64,000 nucleotides of DNA, taken from the NCBI RefSeq assembly GCF_048544455.1, contig NC_133537.1, positions 20,831,541 to 20,895,540 of the forward strand, read 5' to 3'. Each line of letters opens with the position of its first letter. Positions within the stretch are counted from its first letter, which is position 1. Positions 35,131 through 48,553 of this stretch are shown here, piece after piece. The notes under the pieces are model-generated. The model made no database searches. It was not told the DNA's origin and saw only the letters and a list, made by a program, of their open reading frames with translations. The translations under genes were made by a program, and so were the position numbers. This DNA comes from Silene latifolia (Eukaryota > Streptophyta > Magnoliopsida > Caryophyllales > Caryophyllaceae).

Positions 35131-37922
35131 GATCGATGCTTCTTTTCTTCAGATGAGAATTATTGTAGTGTTTACAATTAAAGTACAGGAACCAGAAAAC
35201 TGTTTGCAAAATTGTAACTAAATCTTCATCAGAATTCAGAACTACGTACAAACGTACAGTTCTGCTCAGCCTATTCAACCTTTTCTCATGACCCCATCAA
35301 TCTTGTATTCATTCACGTGCCAGAAATAATTGAAACATTCAGCAAGTCATTTGGGCCTTTTTTTTTTTAAATAAAAATACAAAAGATTTTAACAAAGCAC
35401 CTGCAATCCTAAAACCCAATTCGGTCGAATCAACAATTTTGGCCCGCTCAATCAAATGCCTAGGGAATAGCAATCTGTTTTGTCGGATATACCCATCACA
35501 AGGGAGGCTTGCTACACTTTTGATATCTAAACTTGAGTATGATATCTAAACTTGAGTATGGTGCAGTAAATTTACCTGCCACCAAAACAAAAATGATGAT
35601 TGTGAAATGGAAAGTAGTGGAAATCAAGCATGCATTTCAGTGAAACGTAAAATTCAAAGTCATGGCAGAAAAAGCAGCAGCATGGCCACAACAAAGGTAA
35701 GGTAGGTACAATCAGTAACAGGGTAAAAGATGCATGCTCATTGTTGTGCTAGTGACAGACTGTAACATATAGAGTAAATTATTTCATGCCCTATGTGTGT
35801 GTGTGACTATGGTTTAATGGTATACTGTATATGTCACCTACTAATTACTACTATATGTCTCCTCCTCAATCCTAATAAAGGGACACTTAATTCACCTTCT
35901 TCCTAATTTTACACACTACTCAGTTTCTTGGTGCTGTATTTATTGTGGTTTCGAACTAATGCGCGCGGTAGTTCTACAGGCTGTCTTAAATAGTTAAATC
36001 GTTTGTCAATCGGGTTATCAAACTCCAATTTGGATTCACCTTACTTCATGAAACGTTGGGTGTAGACCCTAGGTAATAAACGAAAAGATATGTGGAATTG
36101 AGCAAGGTTGTGGGTTCGACACCTATTATCAGTCGTGAGAGTACTACTCCATAGTACTCCGTATAAAGATCCATGTGCTTCATAGTCATCTAATGCAGGA
36201 ACAATTAAAAGCTCTGCATCAAAATATACTAAACAGTTGTGGTGCTAGATTAATTATGGTCTTAATTAAACGAGTAGACTATAAGATCTCTACAAAAGTT
36301 ATTAATAGTATAGTACTCTCTCCTTAATCCCTAATAATGTATTTTAACTGTTGTTTCGATTTCCTACCCTTTATAATAATGAGAAAAACCAAGTGGGTTC
36401 GATCCTTGTGCATTGGAATTGAGCAAACTTCTTGGCCAACCATTTACCTCTCAGAAGAGCACCCACAGCGAAGGGAGAGACACCGGACACGAGAGTGAAT
36501 AACAAAGTGAATGAATGAATGACATACCCCCAACCAACCAAACAAACAAATAGAGAAAGTCATTGTCTTTGACAGACTTGTGAAGGTATTGGACCAAAAG
36601 CAGCAGAGAAATGTCATATCTAAACAAGACAAACAAGTCAAGTAGTCCTCCTATACATGGTCAATCATACACATACTAACATATATTCCTTAGAATTCTC
36701 ACTCTTTTTTGAATGTCACAGGAAGCAGCACACCATAAACTTCCAATGTACCAGCTCTGTTGGTAGGCCTTCCACTACACTCTTCCCTCACTTTCAGGGA
36801 ATTTGTTCTCAACTATAAACTTCATCTATATCAATGGATGCTTCTTCACTTCTTTGTACACACTTTGACTATTCTTTTGGCCTCGGATTACCAGATATCG
36901 AACTTAAATGATAGGGTGTCACTGACTGGTACTCAAATACTCGATCCCCACGACAAAGATAAGATGATGTTCAGAAACACCTGATTATACAGTAGTACTA
37001 TCTCAACTTGTACCCAGTTTTGTTTGTCTTACCTCGTTTGCCATTTAAAGTTCATGCCATATATACGCAGTTTCATCTGAGCACTGAAAACACATTCAAA
37101 AAGATCTATAATAATTGAGTCCATAATTGTATAGATCGATTTATATTTCGTAATATAAAGAAAACAAAGATAGTTTAAAATTTTAAATTCACCGCTGCCG
37201 CAAAGGGTATTTGTTTGTTAATCTTATGGTTACTCCACTTTTTTTTTTTTTTTTTTTTTTGTTCATGTTTCATGACAGATTTCCGAACTATGTGCAGTGC
37301 CCTTACTATGCTCAGCATCGTCTTTACAACTCCTTAGCTGCCTTCATAATATACATGTCGCAAAAACAAAGACAGTTCAACAAATTATTCCCATTTATTC
37401 TGGAACATTTCGAAACCAAAACACCTTACAAATGGAAACACATTCATACAACATTCAAATTCATACACTTATGTGACGAAAAATATTACGAAAAAAAAAA
37501 TCAATACAATAGGAAATGGTTATCCCTGATTAGCATGAACACCAAAACACTATAGAACAAATAAATGGCCCCCCTCTTAAAATTTTACTGTCCTTAAATA
37601 GCATTTTGGCATTTCAGTCAACCTCTTTTACTGAAACTTTGCCATGAATTCACCTCTCCCTATTTATTTATTTACATGGTAATCATGGTCATGGTCCATA
37701 AGCTTGGCTGTCCCTGGCAGATTATTTTTGTTGGGTATACAAAATAAGAACCCACCCCACTTTCAAAATCTTCACTCTTTCTGTCATTAATAATGTAGTA
37801 CCAAAAATTTCCTTCATACGGATACTATTACTCATAAAAAATGTCTCTTAATAATCTTGTAATCAAGCCAAATCGATGTTCAATATAGGCTTAATGAATG
37901 CGCTTTATGCAAATTAATCCAA
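35131..37922. other. Host intergenic DNA, including the likely CYCD5 3' UTR
   Basis: No supported gene. It holds a perfect 18-bp tandem duplication (GATATCTAAACTTGAGTAT-type) at about 35520-35558, a poly-T run at 37238-37260 and otherwise unique-looking AT-rich sequence. The part next to 37922 should contain the 3' untranslated region and polyadenylation site of the cyclin gene. Short open frames here have no family resemblance. Confidence 0.5.
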
Positions 37923-39853
37923 TCAATTACGACGAGTTTTGTCTGGCAAATTTGGATTTTCGTCACTATCAGTGAATGTGAGCTTCCTCTTTGTACCCAC
38001 TATAAACGGAGTTTCATCCGAAGTGTGCTGAACTTCAGGAAGACTTGGTGTACTTGTGTTACCCTTAGTAGATAATCTCTGCATTATGTTGTAACATGAA
38101 AGCAATTGAGTCTCCTGCTGCAGCTGTTAAGAGACGAGACGATCGTATAAACAGTTGAAGGTAATTAGGTAATAATCCAGTAATAAGATCACTGATTACA
38201 CTGAGAAGAGTGAATGTTATAGAATACAGACTCACAGTATCCGAGGTCTCCCATATTGAAACAGAATTAACTTTAATCTTCAACGTTTCCCGTGTCATTT
38301 GCCAATCCGAAGCTGCTAACACTGCTGCTAAAGCGATCACTGATGGTCGATACTCAATCAGTCTAATCTCTGCATCAACATTATCACATACTATAAAAGA
38401 TTAATAAACACTGGATAAGTTAACATTCATCCGACCTCCTGAAAGTGCCTCGAATGTAAAGCTTTTCTGTAGGCATTCAGATAGTACATTAGTCTATGCG
38501 GTCTCATTTATAAATATAACGGGAGAGCAATCCAATTAACCAACTAAAAACCGACTCATAATGACGATGATGACATTCATGACAATAAGATAAATGATTC
38601 TGATTACCTTGCATCAATGCCATCAGTAGTTCCACTGCTTTAGAGAGCAAGTCACCTAACAAAATTTTGTGATCACCAACCTCCTTTGCGAAGAAATGTA
38701 AGTAAGCAAAGGGAGTGACTAAACCCATCTTCCAATTCAATGTACTCAAAACAAGCAATTCCATCTTTTGTATGGCATGAGTATCAAACCCGAAATCTAA
38801 TACAGGGTATTCCGATAATGCAGCCACTTTGCTTTCCTCCATTTTCGCCGCTAATGACAGGCATGCTACTGATAACAATCTTACTGCCCACAACTTATTT
38901 TCCTACAATCATACATTTATCATAACAAGATTGATTAACCAACCAACAACTTTATTAATCTTAGTTACTAAAATCCAAAAAACAGATTGCATTACATGTT
39001 TACATCAATGTATCTTGCTGATAATAACTGCTCCAACGAGTCAAAAACATTCCACATAAAAATACAATCAAACAATATTTTCACTAATTTTTAGCATAAA
39101 TGCAATTGAATTACAACAAGAAGATAATGTAGTCTACTTACATCAATGTATCTTATTGCTATGAATCGGTCCAAATAACTGACCGATAAATATGCTGTTT
39201 GATTCCGGTATCTCAATCGAGTTTGAGTCTGCGATTACAACAATATATGTGTTACAATGTACAAAGCAATCTGTTCCGTGAAATCAAACTTTGCAAATTG
39301 CAAATAAATACTTCCATTGTCACGGTCGAGAAGGTCTTTTGTAAGGCGGTTTTACATTAATTTATATAGTAAAACCGCATTTCTATTTACCAAAATAGTC
39401 ACATAAATGTAATTGGCTAATTGGTAACCACCCTTACAGCGATAGTTAAGTAAAACAACTACCGGCTTTACAATAACACTTGTCTAAAACCGTTTTAATT
39501 ACACAAGCATTTGCGTTTAAGTGAAATCAAAGATAAACAAATGACTGATACGGATAAAGTACAAAATGATTAGAATAAGACAATCAAGAATAACATACAT
39601 TGAGAATCCATCGGACCGCATCGAATCGAGAATCCCTTAACCAAGAAGGGTAATCAATTGAAGAAGAAGAAGAGGTATTATTACTAGATTCAAAGTTCAA
39701 TTCTTTTAAAATCAAATTTTTGATATAATCATCTTCATACTCCAAATCACAACAAGATTGGATGATCAAATTGTGCTTATCTTGATCATCTTCATCATTT
39801 ATACAATATTGATCTTCATCACAGAGAAGATTAAGAGAAGATGAACCCTCCAT
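37923..39853 (-). CDS. CYCD5;1: D-type cyclin, CYCD5 class
   Basis: Five exons on the minus strand: 39853-39599, 39228-39142, 38902-38608, 38369-38236 and 38123-37923. All introns have GT...AG ends and the phases join without a break, giving 972 nt and 323 residues. LLCDE at residues 9-13 is the LxCxE motif that binds retinoblastoma-related protein. The cyclin box spans about residues 75-210 and includes QTAYLSVSYLDRFIA and WAVRLLSVACLSLAAKMEES, then LSTLNWKMGLVTPFAYLHFF. The C-terminus is Ser/Pro-rich and ends with KRKLTFTDSDENP and basic residues, the pattern I know from Arabidopsis CYCD5;1, which has about the same length. D cyclins partner CDKA to phosphorylate RBR and release E2F for G1/S. 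No break is seen. Confidence 0.95.
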
Positions 39854-40658
39854 TTTATTAATTTTTCAATCCAAAAAAAAATGAAATTAATAAAGAAAAG
39901 AAAATATTAAAAAGAAAAGGGTAGTTGAAAATGAAGGGAAAAATTGGAAAACTGCAAAAAATATAGGGAGAAGAAGATAGAGGAAATCTAGGGAAAATGG
40001 AGAAGAGAGGGGAAGAAGGGGAGTTGATTATGGCGGGTAAGAGTGTGAGTGAGTGTTGTTAAGAGCGGTTTTAGTGCCGCCAAATTTAGCGGATGTGATT
40101 TTAAGAGATTGTTCATTTGTTCTTACCTTTTTTATATGCTTTTTATTATAATTATCATTTCTTAATTATTATTGTCAACTTTTAACTCTTGAATATTTTT
40201 AGCTATTTAAGGACGGAATAAGTCTTCTGTGAACCGGGTTTATAGTAAGTTAGTGTAGCGGTTAATATAGTGGGAAAATTATGTAGAGTTGTTTAAGAAA
40301 GGTATCTAAGTTATATGTAGTAAGATTTTGACAAATTCTTAGATATTCCGTATAATAATATAGTAAACCTTAATCAATTGTAACTTTTAATTCTAATTTT
40401 TCTATTTAATTAGTTTTTACGGGGCTATTTATAGAAAATATTCTTAATTTCATCATTTTTATTGGCTAGGTGTTTATGCATAACATAATAGACTCAGTAT
40501 ATACATGCAAAATAAATATATTATCGAAGAGGTATAAGCCTAGTGATAAAACTGAAAGTACTTTAATTTGGGTAATAGATTCCTGGTTCGATCTCAAATC
40601 TTCTTATAATGTATTGCCTTATTTGAGAAAAAAAAAAAGAAATTTTTACTCATGAGTC
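39854..40658. other. CYCD5 5' UTR and upstream region
   Basis: Purine-rich on the plus strand from about 39875 to 40020 (CT-rich on the gene strand), typical of a plant 5' UTR. It is AT-rich beyond 40090. The host upstream sequence ends at 40658, where the LINE target duplication begins, 805 bp from the ATG. No other gene is visible. Confidence 0.5.
40077..40084 (-). promoter_or_regulatory. E2F-like site upstream of CYCD5
   Basis: TTTGGCGG on the minus strand fits the plant E2F consensus TTTSSCGS and lies about 225 bp upstream of the cyclin ATG. A second GC-rich element (GGCGGG at about 40031-40036) lies closer. E2F control of a G1 cyclin is plausible, but the site is short enough to occur by chance. 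Confidence 0.4.
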
Positions 40659-40677
40659 ATGCAATAGGTAGTTAGGT
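40659..40677 (+). repeat. LINE target-site duplication (left)
   Basis: ATGCAATAGGTAGTTAGGT is repeated perfectly at 48535-48553, directly after the LINE poly(A). Confidence 0.95.
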
Positions 40678-42246
40678 GGAAGTTTTTAGAATAGTATTTT
40701 CTTTCAACATTGAAATTAATTCTCAATCAGAAGTTCCCATCATTCCCCAGGTAACACCATTTACAATTGATTTTTACCTTGAAGAACTGAAGAATATTCT
40801 CTCTCTATCTCTAGAAAAAAATTCTCTCTCTATCTCTAGAAAAAAATTCTCTAATTGACAAAACTTGGATGCAAGGCTCAACGAGCGGTCTCCTGTCAGA
40901 GATCAATTTAAATTCATCCAGTCCCTTACAAAATGCTTCTACCGCGGTTATCGAGCCATCTGATTTCCCTCCAATCACAAAAAACTCCAAACGTAAAATA
41001 CTCCATCTAAGCGAATTTCTCACTGATAACACCGAACTTGGTGCGAATTCGAGTTCCCATTCTCCGACGTCTGTGACGGTCCCTGAAGGACACCGCACTT
41101 CTACTCCTCCTGTCAAGTCGTTCAAAAGTATGGTGCAAGGCTTCAGTTCTGAATCCCAAGAAGATGACATTTCATGTTTAAAGGATCTTATGATCGACTC
41201 TGATGATGTGGCGTCTAAGTCAGAGAAAGACGACGATGCTTGCCCTATTATTCGACTATCCAAGCAGGAGAAGACCGCCCTACGAATGCCTTGGAGACGC
41301 TCTCTTATCATAAAAATGTTCGACAAACAAATTGGTTATCTTTCGCTAATGCGAAAACTCCAAGACAAATGGTCGATTAAAGGTAACCTCAAACTCACCG
41401 ACCTGGGTTGCTCTTACTATGCAGCCCGGTTCTCATATAAGCAAAACTATGAACATGTAGTCACCCAAGGACCCTAGATGATTGATGATCATTATCTTAC
41501 AATCAGAAGATGGGTTCCTAATTTTATTCCGACAGAGGACAAGGTGCAATTTTTGACAGCATGGGTCCGGATTCCTAATCTCCCGCTAGAATATTTCAAT
41601 GAGGCCTTTCTAAAAAAGGTTGGTTCAAAAATTGGGACCGTCGTACGTATCGACATGAATACTGCCATGGTGGAAAGACGTCAGTTTACAAGACTAAGTG
41701 TTGAAATTAATATTGCTAGACCGCTTCTTTCGAAGTTTCGAATGAAGGGCAAAGTTTATCACATTCAATATGAGGGCCTTCGTATGATTTGTTTTAATTG
41801 CGGTCGTTTGGGGCACATGTCTGAGTCCTGTCCTAAGTCGAATTCATCCATTGAGGAGGACACTGAAATTCTTACAGAAGAGCAACTTCTTACTGAACCA
41901 AGCCAGGATACAATTTTGGTAGAGAAAGAAAATGATAATTCACTTGCGGAATCCCCTACATTCGGGGATTGGGTGATGGTCAAGAAGCCCTCCAGGCGAC
42001 GCATACAACCCAAACCAGGGAGCTCAAATTCAAACGCAGTTCCCGCTCCAATTTTGGCAAGAATAACAATCATGGCTCAAGATTTGATTTGATATCTAAC
42101 GTTGCCCATGATAGGCCTGATTCTGATACGGTAATTACTCAAAATCCTCCTATAATTGCTTCTTCCATATCTCCTATATTCTATCCCTCTACTCAATCAA
42201 ATCCCTTTATTAATAACAATAATACTCAAACTTATAGAAATATTTC

Positions 42247-42481
<235 letters not shown>

Positions 42482-43026
42482 TCTATAAATAGTACTGTTT
42501 ACCATAATTCCGCCCTTACCCGAAATAATACGCGAAATAATAAAACTTTCCAAAAGAAATTAGCGTCCAAAGGTCCTTCATCAGGGCAATCCCCTGTTCT
42601 TCAAAATATTACAAATTTACCAAATAACAGAGAAAATATACTTCCCAATACCACTGTTCTATCTTCCACGAGTCTACCCACCACTTACAAAACCGCTCCA
42701 GCACCTTCGAATGGCCCTTGTTCCGGCCCATCTTGTGTCTTACCTAGACAATCCACATCCCCAACTTCGAAACCTCCCACAGTACCCTCAGTTCGAGATG
42801 GTACCCCCTCGAATTCAGACCACGATACCCCTATGGATGGAGATGCACGCTCCCTTTATGGGGGTGATGGTACCGGAAAGTCTGGTGATGGAAATCAAGT
42901 TCGAGACGATCAAGTAGGAGCCGTCGAATCTCTTGATAGAGATGTCGATTCCATGGAGGATTGAACATGTTTTGTCACTCGTAAGTCGCGCTTATCTATC
43001 TGCTTTACAATATTGCCCTTTTTCAT

Positions 43027-43967
43027 ATGTCAGATTTAATACCGAGATTGAGTCCTTTATCGTCCCACATATCTTGTATGGTTTGGAATATCCAAGGGAC
43101 GGGAAACAAACTAAAGATTACGGCCTTGAAAGAAGTTGTCAGAACGTATACACCAACTATTATGGCCCTCATTGAAACCCATATGAGCAGAGAGCATGCT
43201 GAAAAATTGCGTAATATTCTTGGATATAGCGGGCATACCCGTGTTGATACCATTGGGTTCAGTGGTGGCATATCGCTTTACTGGAAGCCATAATTGGTGA
43301 ACATTATACCGGTTGTAAAACATCACCAATATCTCACAGTTGAAGTAATTCGTAGGGGAGAGCTTCCCTGATTTTTCTCGGCTGTGTACGCCAGTCCAAA
43401 TCCAATGGATCGAAGAGAACTATGGAATGAATTAGAGACTTATGCCAAAAGTAATAATCATCCTTGGATGATAGCTGGTGACTTTAACGAAACCCGGAAC
43501 TTGTCTGAACGCCATGGAGGAGATAGTAACATGGCTCGTAGATGTGAAAATTTTGATAATTGGATTGAAAACTGCGAGCTAATTGAATTAGAATTTTCTG
43601 GACCGCTTCACACATGGGCTCGTGGTACCTCAATAGAGACACGTTAGAGTGCAATACTGGATCGTGCCTTATGTAATAGCGATTGGAGTATGATGTTTAG
43701 TGACGCGAGTGTTAAGCATTTGCCCGCCTTCTAGTCTGATCATTGCTCTCTCCTAATATCTCCGAATGGTTTTGCTCCTCTGAACTCGGTGCAACGACCA
43801 TTCCGGTTTCAAGCTGCATGGCTAACTCACGAAAAATTCAGTGAATTTGTCTCCTCTAGCAGGTCATCGTCTGAAAATATTGTTACCCAATTGTCGGATT
43901 TATCTCAGAAATTACAGCAGTGGAATGAAGAAGTATTTGGCAATATTTTCCGTCAAAAACGGCAGTT
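43027..43967 (+). pseudogene. LINE ORF2: AP-type endonuclease part
   Basis: ATG 43027. The apurinic/apyrimidinic endonuclease motifs appear in order: VWNIQGTGNK, ALIETHMS (catalytic Glu), AGDFNETRN, ILDRALCNSDW and SDHCSLL. One frame is maintained, but stops interrupt it at about 43291, 43369, 43645 and 43732. Most fit a single C to T or G to A change from Gln or Trp codons. The enzyme nicks the target to prime reverse transcription. The segment ends where the solo LTR inserted (43968), in the linker before RT. Confidence 0.88.
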
Positions 43968-45255
43968 TAACACGGATGTCGCAACCCTATCAAAAATAAA
44001 ACCAACAGGCTATAACTAATGCAGCAGAGGCAAGTCGAGTATCATATCCACAGGGAGGCGGTCACTATCTACTCGTTATTCTGGTCCGTCTACGGTCACA
44101 AAACGGGGGGTTTGAGTTGTTTGACAAAACTAAAGAGTAATCAAGCAAGAGTAAAGAGAATTAAGATCAAATAAAGAGTTAGATGCCAAGATGTCGGTCC
44201 ACCATGTTATTACATAAATTAGCTGAGGTAGGTCAGTCGGTCTGATGTGAGAAGGGTAGTGGAAAAGTCCTCTCGGTCCGCTATCCGCCCTAAAGTACTA
44301 CTAACTTAGCTCTCGCCCTCATTATTGTACTCTATTGTCCATAACAGGTCTATTCATTCCAATCTCTCGATCTAGGTCTGAATTTTACCGGATTAATTGA
44401 TTCAGTTGGATGCATTCAACCTAACAATTACAGTTATATTGCTATTAAACAATTCTCACAACAAGCCTCCTAACCAATTAAAGCGTCATCGATTTTCTAT
44501 CATGGCTCCCGTAATCCTAGCATTAAGGGATTAGCTACTCATAACAATGAATAAAATAAGAACGAAAGATAGAACAATAGTAAGCATGGTATAAAGATGA
44601 CAAGAGAAGAACAAAACTTAGAGTAAAAGGGAAGAAAGAATTACAAAAGTTTTAGATCCGGAAAAGAGATACAAGCCATGTTCAACAGGAAAAAGGGTTC
44701 CAGAAATATGAAAAGAGATCCCTAAACCTAATTACATCTCTCCTATTTATAGGAGAGATATTTTATTAAACCTAAGATATTAAAATCACGCATCTAATAA
44801 CTAAATACTCGATCGAGCACTTTGGAACTGCTCGATCGAGCAACTCCAGCAAGAAACCTCTCAATCGAGTAGATAAACTACTCGATCGAGGAACCTCCAA
44901 ATTCCACCCTTCGATCGAGCAAGAAGACCATTCGATCGAGTAATATGGTCAGCAAAAAGGTCTCGATCGATCAACTGCCACTACACCAGCTCATTGCTTC
45001 GTTAATTTTAGCTTCCGAGACCACTTCATGCATCCCAAGGCATCAGTACTTCCGCTCCAAATCCACTTATCTCCTAAATGCAAGCTAAAAGGACAGTAAA
45101 AGGCTTGATTCCGCTACTTTCAGGTTCATTCCTGCAAATAAAGCAAACCAAACCAAAGTAGCCTATTCGGGGCATTTCATAGCTTAACACTACGAGAATT
45201 ACATGGAAATGCGTGCATAAGAGGCAAAAAAGGACTATATAAAATGCACGTATCA
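43968..45255 (-). mobile_element. Solo LTR inside LINE ORF2
   Basis: 1288 bp. On the minus strand it starts TGATACGTGCATTTTATATA and ends CCGTGTTA, with no internal region. It is flanked by CAGTT (43963-43967) and TAGTT (45256-45260), a five-base duplication with one mismatch. Its start resembles that of the solo LTR at 27969 (TGATGCGTG). It contains seven TCGATCGA-type palindromes at 44807-44972, one of them degenerate. LTR plus duplication total 1293 bp, a multiple of three, and ORF2 continues in the same frame on the other side. Confidence 0.85.
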
Positions 45256-45260
45256 TAGTT

Positions 45261-46517
45261 ACTAGCTCGTATTGCAGGATGTCAAAAGCATCTTTCAGTG
45301 CAGCGGACTAGCAACCTTATTAAGCTCGAATCAAGATTAAGGAAAGAATTGTATGAAATTCTTGAACGTGAAGAGCTTTTATGGTACCAAAAGTCCAGGG
45401 TCGATTATTTGAGAGACGGAGACCGTAACACTTCATATTTTCAGGTTAGTATTTTCATCCGAAGATGGCAAAATCGTATTAACGCATTAAAAAATGATCA
45501 GGGTGATTGGGTAGAGCAACATGCCGAGGTAAAAAAGCTTGTGATTGAATATTATAAGGAGCTTTACACTGATGACACACCTTATGACCCGCATGCTAAT
45601 ATACCATATGACCTTTTCCAAGAATTTAGTAATGATCAGTGGGAAGGGTTGACTCGTTATTATTTGATAGCAGAAATTGAACGAGTTATATTTCAAATGG
45701 GTTCACTCAAGGCTCCGGGGCCAGACGGCTTTCAAGCCTTGTTTTATCAAAAGCATTGGAATATTGTAAGGGACGATGTTTGTGCTATGGTGATAAAAGC
45801 TTTGGAAGGAAAGGGAATGCCACCTGGTCTAAATGATACAAATATTGTTTTAATTCCAAAAGTTACAGGTCCCAAAACAGTTTCTCAATTTAGACCTATA
45901 AGTTTATGTAATGTTGTGTGCAAGATCGTTAGTAAAGTTCTCGCTAACAGGATCAAGACCGTTGTGCCTTGGCTAATCTCATAAAATCAGAGTGGTTTCG
46001 TTCCTGGCCGACAAATATCAGATAATATTGTTATTTTCCAAGAAACGATTCACACTATGAAGAAGAAGCATGAGAGTAGAGGTCTTATGGCTATTAAAAT
46101 TGATCTCGAGAAGGCTTATGATAGGCTTAAATGGGATTTCATTCGAGATACTTTGAATGATATGTGCTTTCCACAATTACTTGTCGACACTGTCATGGAA
46201 TGCGTCACCACCACCACTATGCAAATTTTGTGGAATGGAGAACCGACGGAGAATTTAATCCAACTAGAGGGGTCCGTCAAGGTGACTCTATTTCATCTTA
46301 TATTTTCGTCATGTGCCTTGAGAAATTGCAACAAGCAATCGATGTAGAAGTTAGAGCAAAACGTTGGAAACCCACGCTTATTTGCAAGCACGACCCTTCT
46401 CTTGCTAATCTATTTTTCGCCGATGATATGTTTCTTTTTGCGGAAGCGAGCTTGGAACAAGCCCATGTCATTAATGAAGTCCTTAAAATTTTTTGTAAAG
46501 CCTCTGGGAGAAAGTAA
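45261..46517 (+). pseudogene. LINE ORF2: reverse transcriptase
   Basis: RT of the L1 type: GSLKAPGPDGFQALFYQKHW, FRPISLCNVVCKIVSKVLAN, SGFVPGRQISDNIV, AIKIDLEKAYDRLKWDF (first catalytic Asp), RGVRQGDSIS and ANLFFADDMFLFAEA (catalytic FADD). A TAA at about 45982 and a one-base frame change near 46250 interrupt it, and another frame change occurs near 46515. The enzyme copies the LINE RNA at the nicked target. Confidence 0.9.
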
Positions 46518-48496
46518 GCATTGCAAAATCACGGGTTTTCTTTTCAGCTAACACGCCTCTTGCAACACAGGAGGTGATCATGGATTACTTGGGGTTTGAA
46601 GCTACTACTGATCTGGGCACTTATCTTGGGGTTCCCACCATAAATGGCCGTGTTACAAGAGCTACATTCGCCCATTTGGAAGAGAGATTCAATAAGCGCC
46701 TAGCTGGATAGAAGACCAAACACCTCTCACTGGCTGGGAGATCAACTTTGGTACAATCAACGCTTTCTACTTTGGCTAATTACAATATGTAGACCGCAAA
46801 GATACCACGGACTGTCTGTGACTCGCTAGATAGAAACCCGCAGATTTTTATGGGGAGGTGATGAGAATACAAGAAAAATTCATTTAATATCATGGGAGAC
46901 GATACAAAAACCCAAGAGCTTGGGTGGCCTTGGAATACGATCTTCTAGACAGTCCAATGCCGCGTTCCTTACCAAGCTTGGTTACGGGTTCTTGCTGAAC
47001 CACAAAGATTATGGGCAAGGGTTCTACGGGCCAAATGTTGCAATGGTAGATGTGATGTCGATAGGTTTTAACCCAAGCCAAATATGTCCAACATTTGGGC
47101 CGGAATTACATCTCAAGCTAAGATTGTTTCGGCAGGAACTTCAGTCGCATTAGGCAATGGGAGAACCACTCTTTTCTCGGATCACTCTTGGGTTGATGGA
47201 GGATGCCTATCCGATAAAGCTATTTTGACTATTCCGGAATCAATACTAGGTGCCACAGTCAGTGAAATATGGGACAAAACATTAGGTTGGAAGTGGGACT
47301 TGTTCTCAAATTATCTCCCAAGGGAGGAGCTTTTGAAAATTGAAGCTTATACACTTACCCCGGAGCCATATATCGAGGACGCGTTTTTCTGGAATGGAAC
47401 TTCCAACGGTAAATTTTCGATAAAATCTGCTCTTGCTTTTATTCATCCAACCAAGATGCCTATTGAACCAGATACAATGGATTTGCATCTCATATGGAAA
47501 GTCCCTGTCCAACAAAGAATCTGTATGTTTATGTGGTTAGCTTCTCATGGTCGTATTATGTGCAATTATAATAGAGTCTGCCGTAATTTATCAGACGATC
47601 CTATGTGCCCTAGATGCCTGATGGACGACGAGACTACTGACCACATTCTCAGGTTATGCCCTTTCTCTGCCAAAATTTGGCACCAAATTGGGCTGCCTAT
47701 GTCCCAAGACATATTCTTCTCCATTCCTTTCAACCAGTGGGTTTCGAACAATATACGTAATACTTCCCAATTTGCTTCAGTCGATTGGCCTATGGAGTTC
47801 GCTTTAACTTGTTGGTGGATATGAAAATGGAGGAATAATGCCGTTTTTGGAAGAGGAAATGAAAACCTAGTTGATCCTATACGTTTCCTCAAGCAACAAT
47901 TTATCTCCTCTAAAAATGCCTTCGATCCATTTTCGCTCTTCAACTCTTCACTGGGCTCTAGGTATGAAGAAATGTTTGTGAGATGGAACCCTCCCCCCTT
48001 TGGTTGGTTTTTACTTAATACAAACGACGCATCAAAAGGAAATCCGGGTGAAGCGGGCTGTGGTGTAATTATACGGGATGATTCGGGTAATTTTGTGTCT
48101 GCGTTTCTTTTCTCGTGTGGCATTTGTAACTCTATGAGAGTAGAGATGCGGGCTCTTCTGGCTGGTCTTGAGCATGCACGTGCTTTGCGTTTATCTAAGG
48201 TGATGGTCCTTATGGACAATAGCCCTTGTGTAAGCTTCTTCCGAGAACAGCAACTCATAAGTAGTGGGTTACGTCCTCTAGTACAACGTTGCAAGGATTT
48301 AATAGGGCTTGATGGATGGTCAGTTAAGATAGACCATACTTACCAAGAAGCGAATCGAGCTGCTGACTGGCTTGCCAATCAAGAGGTCTCCTCTTCTTCT
48401 TCTACCACTATTCTTACCGTTCCTCCGACAGATTTACGTCCTATCTTACATGAAGATGTTCTTGGTGTTTCTATTTCTCGTATTATAGCTAGATAA
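46518..48496 (+). pseudogene. LINE ORF2 C-terminus: zinc-finger region and RNase H
   Basis: After RT come the conserved YLGVPTINGR-type segment (with TAG codons near 46709 and 46789), a frame change near 46860, and the GGLGIRSSRQSNAAFLTKLG segment. The zinc-binding RT-associated region follows (FLWLASHGRIMC, then CPRCLMDDETTDHILRLCPF). A TGA at 47822 precedes the last domain, an archaeal-type RNase H (RVT_3): NDASKGNPGEAGCGVIIRD, VEMRALLAGLEHA, LMDNSPC and the ANRAADWLANQ end. Such an RNase H is known in a subset of plant LINEs. The stop at 48494-48496 is the natural end. Confidence 0.87.
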
Positions 48497-48553
48497 TTTT
48501 TGGGGCTTGGCCCCTCTTATGTACCAAAAAAAAAATGCAATAGGTAGTTAGGT

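Noticed and set aside
36444..36984. Small open frames in the interval downstream of CYCD5
   Set aside because: Short, overlapping on both strands, without family resemblance or splice logic.
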